A DNA stretch of 64,000 nt, taken from Clarkia xantiana subsp. parviflora. Lineage: Eukaryota; Streptophyta; Magnoliopsida; Myrtales; Onagraceae. How positions within the stretch are numbered: the stretch's first letter is position 1; every line of letters begins with the position of its first letter. Shown piece after piece: positions 56,587-64,000 of this stretch. The notes beneath the pieces are model-generated. The model was not told the origin of the DNA. It did no database searches and saw nothing but the letters and a program-made list of their open reading frames with translations. The position numbers and the translations under genes were made by a program. Location: positions 37,605,105 through 37,669,104 of the forward strand of contig JAPTYO010000004.1 of the NCBI GenBank assembly GCA_036873135.1, given 5' to 3'.

Positions 56587-57466
56587 AGAAAAAAAATTCT
56601 ATCTGAAACGGTCTATGCCTTTTATGGACGCAGCCAAGTGCCAGCACAAGAATACCCCTATCTTGTCTTCCCTTTGACCCCTCGTATAATTTACTAGATA
56701 GTACATTTTGGTACAACAACTTACAATTTCTCTTGTAAATACTACTGAATGACACAAAACATTAATTTTTCAGTCCTCTCAGATAGTGTTTCCAACAGAA
56801 GCTTACACAATGTCGGTAAGTTAGCTAGTGGAGTGGAGAAGAAAGAAGATATATCGTTTCCAAAAAGAAATGATGATAAATTGTATAGCATAGCCTTTCC
56901 AATTATTACTGTCCCACAGTTTTTTTTTTTTTTTTTAAATTTGAGAGCATCTAGACTAGCTAACAACTTAGATAGAAGAGATAACAAGCTATTAGTGAGG
57001 AGGCATAATTGGGGTGGTTGGGGGCAGATTGACAATCAACTTTTGTGTTTTGTAGCTGATTCTAATTTGCAACTACATGAATTCTTAAGAGATGCAACTC
57101 TAATTATGTATATGTCTCTCTCCTCCGAGAGTTGCAATTGGAGCTTCCATGGAAATTTACATTTTGCTGCCAAGCTCACATAAATGAATATATTATGTCT
57201 AATTGAAAACCATAATATTATGAATGTCTAATTATTACGAATATCCAATTTACGATAATTCAGGAGTAATAGATTATGTGTCTCATATATTAAATGTATG
57301 TAACCATATATGGTGTAGTTCAGCGTTTTATCCCTTAATTAGAGTTTAGGGGTTCAATCTCGATAATGACAATAGAAAAATATCCATGGCTAGCACTTTA
57401 CCCCTTAAGGTTTGACCCAGTGCGAGTGGAGATTAGTTTAGACGTTAAACAAGCATGTTACGAGTG
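56587..57466. other. Unassigned stretch with a 144-codon frame
   Basis: A plus-strand frame (56749-57183) has 144 codons but includes a poly-phenylalanine run from a 17-base T tract. It has no recognisable domain or splice context. I do not call it a gene. Confidence 0.35.
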
Positions 57467-57471
57467 CTGCC

Positions 57472-57809
57472 TTTGGAGGTCTTGAAGTGCTGGTGTTTCA
57501 AGCTTGAAGACTTATTTACAGATTTTATTAGTTCAGGGTGTATTTCGTGTATTATGTTGGACCTGTTTTGTTTCTTTGGGGCTATTTTAGCAATTCCTTC
57601 TTTTGTGGTGGTTTATTTTGTAATTTGAGACTTTCCCACACTATTTAAGTCTGGGTTCAAGTGGAGAAGGGCCAGATGAAGGAATCCCTTCTAAGAAGTC
57701 TGGAAATACTTCTCATTCTTTCTTCGTCTTCGTCGTTTCTAGGGTTTGCTCGTTCTCGTTGATTTCGTTCCAGATCCTTCATCACCATGTTAGATTGAGG
57801 ATCTTAACA
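57472..57809 (+). repeat. 5' LTR (338 bp) and primer-binding site
   Basis: It ends GATCTTAACA. The primer-binding site TGGTATCAGAGC follows directly (57810-57821). A possible TATA box is ACTATTTAAG near 57641. Confidence 0.85.
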
Positions 57810-57988
57810 TGGTATCAGAGCAGTAAAGGCTCTTTCGCTGCCTTGTTTCTCGATCTTGTTGCTCCGCTGCTCTCTGACGGTTCGCCTTCTTCGCGATTCG
57901 TCTTCGCTGATCTACAGACTTTACAAGATCTTGGCATTTCATCTTCTTGAATCGTATTGCTCTTAGATTCAACTGATTCTCTCTCGCG

Positions 57989-60900
57989 ATGTCTGGAAAC
58001 GATGGCGAAGTTACGAATAGTGATGAACCAAACCCTAAGTCTCTTCAATCTACGTCTAGTAAGATGGTAATCGACCTATCTGGTTACCCTGAGGTACATG
58101 CACACCACCCTCTCTACCTGCATCCCTCTGATAATGCTAGCCTTAGCTTTGTTACTGTGAAACTTGCCAAATCTGATGATTATCCGATGTGGAGCCGTGC
58201 GATGTTCATTGCCTTGAATGGAAACAATAAATTTGGTTTTGTTGATGGTAGCTTCACTCGTGATAAATTTGACCCTTCTCTGCATGATCTCTGGAATAGA
58301 TGTGATATGGTTGTTCTTGGCTGGATTCTCAATTATGTTTCTCGTGACGTTGCTAGTAGTATCAAGTATCAAACTAGTGCTCATCTTGGTTGGACTGATC
58401 TTAAGACTAGATTTTATAAAAAAAAAAAAAATGGTTCCAGAATTTATCAGATTCATCGGGATATTGTGCTCTGTAAACAAGGTCTCAATGATGCCACCAC
58501 TTTTTTTTCACTAAGTCGAAGTTTCTCTGGGTTGAATATGATTCCATGTGTCTTTCCCTTTTATCCCTGGTGACCTTTTTCAAAAACACTTGGATCACAA
58601 GGAAAACCAACGTCCTTTTCAACTCCTCATGGGATTAAATGACAGTTTCTCTACCATTAGAAGCCAACTACTTCTTCTTGATCCCCTTCATTTTGTGAAC
58701 CATGTGTACAATATGCTCACTCAGGAAGAGAGCCAACGTGTTGTCACTTTTGATACTTCTTCTTATGGCAATCCTATTTCTGGAAATGTTGGAATCAATT
58801 TTGAAAAACCCAGCCCCCACCACCCCCCCCCCCCCCCCCCCAATCCAAACCTTGAATGTGATTTCTGTCATAAAAATGGGCACCTGACTGAGAAATGTTA
58901 TGCAAAAGGTTGCGATTATTGCAAAAAGAAAGACCATGTTATGGGCATTTGTTTCAAATACAGAGATTTTTTGAAGGGTAAGGGTTCAATATCAAAGGGC
59001 AATGCCAGGGATTGGTAGCACTTCTAATGATAACCAAACCCAAACCCAAACCTCTACTGAAAACAACAATGGCCTGGTCACTTTTACTCAAAGCCAATTT
59101 GAAAAATTTGTTCAAAATATGGGGCATGACACTTCTTCTACTGCTTCTAGCAACTCTATTCCTCAAAGTGTCCATGCCAACTCTGCTGGTATTTCTTTCT
59201 CTGGTATCTCAAATCTTTTAAATACTCATTGGATAATTGAGTCAGGGGCCAGCAATCATATGTGTAATCGTATTGATTGGATTGAGAATTTTAAACAAAT
59301 TGCTGGTCCCAAAGTTGAATTACCCAATGGTGTGCAGTGCAATGTTTCTGGAATTGGTAACCACTCCATTTTTCAAAACCAGAAAGTTTAGAATGTTTTT
59401 TATCTACCTGAATTTGAATATAATCTTCTTTCAGTTTCAAAACTTATCAAAGATCTGAACTGTTATGTTTCTTTCTTTTCTAATTGTGTTATCTTACAGG
59501 ACCTCTCAAATGGGAGGGTCTTGGGGAGTGGTATAGCTGATTCTGGACTCTATATTTTCAAACCTTCACTGCTGAAGATATCTGTGTGGGATTGAAGTCT
59601 TATGCTGACTCTAGCTTGGGTTTATGGCATCTTAGATTGGGACATGCTTCTGCTAAGTCCATTCATTGTATCGATTCTCTTAATTTTCTCTGGAATAAGG
59701 GCTCTGATTTTCATACTTGTACTATTTGTCCTCAAGCAAAAATCACTAGACCTAGTTTTCTCTTATCTGATTCTAGGGTTGTGTATAATTTTGATATTGT
59801 CCATGCTGATGTTTGGGGACCTCATCATTCTGTTATTCATGATAATAAATTATTTTTTCTTACTCTTGTGGATGATGTCTCCAGAGTTACATGAATGTTT
59901 CTGTTACAATTTAAGTCTTATGTCCCTCTTATTTTAAAGAACTTTCTTGCCATGATTGAAAATCGGTTTAAGAAAAGAGTCAAAATGTTTAGATCTGAAA
60001 ATGGAGGTGAATTTTTTAATGAGCAAGTTCGTTCTGTTTTTAACAATTTGGGGATCATACATCAGTCTAGTTGTTCTTACACCCCTCAACAGAATGGTAG
60101 GGTTGAACGTAAGCACAGACACCTATTGGAAGTTGCAAGAGCTTTAAAACCGCAGGCCCATATTCCTAACAAATTTTGGGGAGATTGCATTCTTACCTCC
60201 TGCTATTTGATAAATTTAATGCCCACTCCCCTTCTGAATGAAAAATGTCATCTTCAAATTTTAAAAGGCTCCCCTATTTCTATTGATCACTTAAGGGTTT
60301 TTGGTTGTTTAGCCATTGCAAAGAATTTACTGGTTTCAGACAAGTTTGCATCTATAGCAATTCCTAGTGTTTTTTTGGCTATTCTGAAACTCAAAAGGGG
60401 TACAGATTATATGATTTGCAAAATGATTAATTCTTTGTCAGTAGAGATGTTGTTTTCAGAGAATCTGTATTCCCTTTTGCTCAATAAAAACCTGATTTGT
60501 TACCTATCTTCTTTGAGCAACCACCCTCTTTTGATGCCAATGATTTACCTTCTTCTAATTTTCAAAATTCTGAGGCATTCAGAAGAACCTCTCTTCCTGA
60601 AAAGGACATTTTTCATGATGATGAACATGCTAATATTTATGAAATTATTCTTGATGATGAAGCCCCTCAGGTTTCTGATATGCCCCTCTTGCCAAATGAT
60701 GAACCTCTTAAGGTTTCTGATGGGCCTCATCTCCCTCATCCTGATATTTTCAGAACCACCAGGTCTGGTAGAGCAATCAAACCTCCTATATGGCAACAAT
60801 CTTATGATATGGGAAGTTCCTCCATTCACTACCCTATTCATCACTATATATCTTATAACAAATTTTCTGCCCCATTTTCTGCCTTCTTGTCTTCTATGTT

Positions 60901-62511
60901 TAAGATTTGTGAACCAATAAATTTCATGGAGGCTTCTAAAGATCCTGGTTGGGTTGATGTTATGCAAGATGAGGTCAATGCCCTTGAAGAAAATGGGACT
61001 TCGGAACTGGTTACCCTTCCCTCTGGTAAGACCCCTATTGGTTCAAAGTGGGTTTATTGTATTAAATATAAAGCTGATGGCTCAATTGAAAGATTTAAGG
61101 CCAGACTTGTTGCAAAATGATTCAAACAGAAATATGACATTGATTACAATGAAACTTTTTCTCCATTGGCAAAAATGATTCTGTTAGAACAGTCTTGGCC
61201 TTAGCTTCTATCAATTCTTGACCTATTTTTCAGATGGATGTTTATAATGTTTTTTTACAAGGGGACCTTTATGAGGCTGTCTACATGTCTGTCCCTCCTG
61301 GTTTTGATAAACATGAAAATACTCTTGTTTGTCATTTAAAAAAGTCTCTTTATGGTCTTAAACAAGCCTCTAGACAATGGAACATCAAATTAACTGAGGC
61401 TTTGCTTTATGCTGGTTATATACAATACAAACTTGAGTATTCCATGTTTTCTAAATCTGTTGGCAATGATATTGTTATACTCCTTGTTTATGTCGATGAT
61501 TTACTCATTACTGGTAATAGTTCCACTTTGATCTCTGATTTAAAACTTGTTTTGGAAAATAATTTCAAGATGAAAGACCTTGGTGACTTAAAATACTTTT
61601 TAGGTATTGAAGTTGCCAGGTCCTCTGAAGGAATTGTTCTTTCCCAACGCAAGTATGCTTTGGAATTGATTTCTGATCTTGGTCTTTCTGGATGCAAACC
61701 TGCTAGCACTCCTATGGAGCTCAATCTTAAACTCACCACAGCAGAGTATGATCAACATTTAAAACTCAACTCTTCTGACTCTGTTCTGGATGATGTGAGC
61801 TCCTATAGGAGGCTAATAGGCAAGCTTTTATACTTGACTATGACGAGGCCTGATATTTCTTATGTTGTGCAATATCTGAGTCAATTTTTAAAGGTTCCCA
61901 AACAATCTCATTATCAGGCAGCTGTTCATATTGTTCGTTACATTAAGAGTGAACCTGGTAAGGGTATCTTTCTTTCTGCTGCTTCTGCTCCTATTTTATC
62001 TGCTTACTGTGACTCTGACTGGGGGAGTGATATTATTCATCGTAAATCTGTGTCTGGTTATATTGTATTCCTTGGTGCTTCCCCAATTTTTTGGATGGTT
62101 AAGAAGCAATCTATTGTTTCCCTTTCCTCTGCGGAAGCAGCGTACATTACCATGGGCAAAATATTGACTGAGCTCATTTGGCTTAGCAAGTTTCTTGCTG
62201 AGCTTGGTTTTCATCAATCTGAGCCTATTTCCTTATTCTGTGACAACAAGGCTGCCATACAGATTACATCTAACCCTGTGTTTCATGAACGTACCAAACA
62301 TATTGATATTGCTTGTCATTTTATTCGTGACATGTTTTTGAAGCGTTTTGTGCAGCCCAGGTATGTTCGTTCACAAGATCAGTTGGCAGACTTGTTTACC
62401 AAGTCTTTGGTCAGTCATCAGCATCATTTTCTTGCTTCCGGGATTGGTCTGAAGAACATATTCCCAGGAAGTGAGTCTGTGGATCCAGTTGCTGTTGTGA
62501 ATCAAGCTTGA
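57989..62511 (+). pseudogene. Copia gag-pol, several frameshifts
   Basis: Gag starts at ATG 57989 (LAKSDDYPMWSRAMFIALNG) and breaks near 58510. Further open pieces are 58548-59018 (CCHC-type CDFCHKNGHLTEKC), 59002-59391 (protease-like WIIESGASNHM), 59586-59894 (GAG-pre-integrase HLRLGHASAKS, integrase start DIVHADVWGP), 59895-60300 (integrase, SYTPQQNGRVERKHR), 60497-61120 (start of reverse transcriptase, GSKWVYCIK) and 61234-62511 (reverse transcriptase YVDDLL, RNase H STSSAEAAY-like block and HERTKHIDIACHF). The last piece is intact to its TGA at 62509-62511. At least five frame changes separate the segments, so the element is not autonomous. Confidence 0.88.
58823..58841 (+). repeat. Run of 19 cytosines in gag
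   Basis: The homopolymer lies in a Pro-rich linker before the zinc knuckle. Its length may be a sequencing or assembly artefact and affects the reading frame. Confidence 0.9.
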
Positions 62512-62550
62512 GGGGGAGTTTCAGTGGTCTTCAAGCTTGAGGGGGAGTTT
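62501..62550 (+). other. Duplicated polypurine tract
   Basis: TCAAGCTTGAGGGGGAGTTT occurs at 62502-62521 and again at 62531-62550. The second copy touches the 3' LTR. The first overlaps the end of pol. Confidence 0.85.
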
Positions 62551-62884
62551 TGAGGTCTGGAAGTGCTGGTGTTTCAAGCTTGAAGACTTATTTACAGCTT
62601 TTATTAGTTCACGGTGTATTTAGTGTATTATGTTGGACCTGTTTTGTTTCTTTGGGGCTATTTTAGTCATTCCTTCTTTTGTGGTGGTTTATTTTGTAAT
62701 TTGAGACTTTCCCACACTATTTAAGTCTGGGTTCAGGTGGAGAAGGGTCAGATGAAGGAATCCCTTCTAAGAAGTCTGGAAACACTTCTCCTTTTTCTTC
62801 GTCTTCGTCGTTTCTAGGGTTTGCTCGTTCTCGTTGATTTCGTTCCAGATCCTTCATCACCATGTTAGATTGATGATCTTAACA
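62551..62884 (+). repeat. 3' LTR (334 bp)
   Basis: It starts TGAGGTCTGGAAGTGC and ends GATCTTAACA. Confidence 0.9.
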
Positions 62885-62889
62885 CTGCC

Positions 62890-64000
62890 CTCTAGATGGA
62901 GGCCACTCCTAAAACCGCTTGTGGGGAAAAAAAAACTAAATGCAACCCAAAATTTGATAGGTCAAGTTAAGATCAAACTATGACATATAAGCCAGCGAGG
63001 AGAGGCTCTAGGCTGGATCGAAAAAAATAGTTTAAGAAGAATCGACCCAGCCAGCCAGCCAAAGGCGGCAATTCAACATGATTGACCACCTAGGATACAA
63101 TATTCAGATCATCCGAAAGGTTATGAGTAGGACTGGACTGGCCCTTAACTCGTCCCTCGTAACTTAAAGGCAATATTATACATGTCTACAAAATCACAAT
63201 TGTTTGTGTATTTTACATTTCTAATTTGGCACATGCAGTATGAGAAATGATAAACAGTCCGACTCTCATAGTCCCAATATGTTTAGGTGGCATGATCCGT
63301 AGCTTTTAGCAACTTACAAAGCAATTAATATGCTAGGCATAGTCAGATCGTAGTCCAACCGTGTATCATTTCTCCGGACAGTAATCCATATGAACAATTT
63401 TGGTCCAAACTACATATAGCAAGGTGTAGTTACAAGTTTTTTTTTTTTTTTTTCTCATATAGCAAGGTGTCAGATATAGAATAATTATCACTCGCACCAA
63501 ATCAACTCGTAAGAAGTAAAATGCTAGTTATTAACATTTTTTTCTTCTTAATGCTGGAACGAAGAATTAGCATAGTCTATTTCATCTTTGAACTAGTTTT
63601 AAACTGAAATGCACTTAAATAATTAATTCAACTTAGTTTTCCATCTTAGATATGAACTAACTAAGCTATTTATATTTCTAATAACTAGTTTGATAATAAA
63701 TCGGATTATAACAAATTTAAACTGATCCGGAATGTTTTAACTATAGAAGCTTAAAGATGCGATGAAGCACAAGAAGAATCCACAAATGTGAAGGTGGAAC
63801 TAAGGTTCAAGTAAATAAGTGCACAGTAGTTAAAAACTTTTGTTGAGATACTTAAGTTGATTTAAAAATTTAACTTCAAAATATAATTTGTTAAAACAAA
63901 AAAATAGACCATATATATGTATGAAATTCGGTAATAAGTATTTTTAAATTTAAAATTAATTCAATTCGGTTAACTAGTAATTTGGCTAAGTTAATTTGGC
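62890..64000. other. No gene seen
   Basis: This is AT-rich DNA with short T and A runs and no recognised element or reading frame. Confidence 0.5.

Larger units (their letters stand above)
57472..62884 (+). mobile_element. Copia retrotransposon, full length but degenerate
   Basis: LTRs lie at 57472-57809 and 62551-62884, with CTGCC flanking both ends (57467-57471 and 62885-62889) as a 5-bp target duplication. The LTRs differ at about a dozen positions by eye (roughly 4%), so this insertion is clearly older than the one at 43553. Gag-pol is in several frames. Confidence 0.92.

Noticed and set aside
56749..57183. 144-codon plus-strand frame
   Set aside because: It includes a phenylalanine run from a T tract, no domain is recognised, and there is no promoter or splice evidence.
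1..64000. tRNA or rRNA genes
   Set aside because: No cloverleaf or rRNA core sequence was recognised; the TGGTATCAGAGC sites are retrotransposon primer-binding sites.

Overview
This is nuclear DNA of a flowering plant, most likely a eudicot. The evidence is GT-AG introns in AT-rich DNA, plant-specific protein families, and a dense load of LTR retrotransposons and non-autonomous DNA transposons. Only four host genes and three gene remnants can be supported; nearly everything else is mobile DNA, often nested.

Left part (1-25000). A small conserved gene starts at 273 and runs off the left edge on the minus strand. An old LTR follows (about 560-1479), then a copia-type 3' region, LTR and leader (about 2200-5060), a 519-bp TRIM element (5063-5581) and a long-TIR DNA element (5901-6423). 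The last two exons of an FKBP62/ROF1-like gene lie at 7016-9723 on the minus strand. Their intron holds three DNA transposons nested one inside another. The rest of that gene is not visible and has been replaced by two minus-strand copia elements (10129-13760 and 14544-22399), a further LTR (13792-14543) and decayed LINE, copia and Mutator-like pieces (22400-24010).

Middle (25000-41000). Two intact host genes lie on the plus strand. The first is a quinone oxidoreductase of the chloroplast-envelope ceQORH type (25213-27800, 331 aa, 4 exons). The second is an MHK/RCK-type protein kinase (37552-40740, 433 aa, 17 coding exons). Their Arabidopsis counterparts carry consecutive locus numbers, so this is conserved microsynteny. 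Between them lie a Mutator-like MITE with a perfect 10-bp target duplication, a frameshifted first exon of a second ceQORH copy, a Tat-like LTR element keeping an antisense intron-containing ORF (29385-33227), and a LINE-like insertion (33882-35373).

Right part (41000-64000). A decayed CACTA-like element is followed by a very young, nearly intact copia element (43553-48106) inserted in one of two tandem LTR-like repeats; the second repeat preserves the empty site. A plant membrane protein gene is at 49085-50191 (minus). Then come a truncated Mutator-like element, a copia 3' end plus LTR (51740-52956), a 117-bp tandem repeat, the 3' end of a second Tat-like element (LTR about 54936-55675), a Mutator-like element with a 9-bp duplication (56055-56577), and a full-length but broken copia element (57472-62884). 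The last kilobase shows no gene.

The host genes do not form a functional pathway. The main story is a gene-poor neighbourhood shaped by repeated insertion. The least expected signal is a stem-loop plus a CGCACGGC box shared by the 3' non-coding regions of three separate copia elements.
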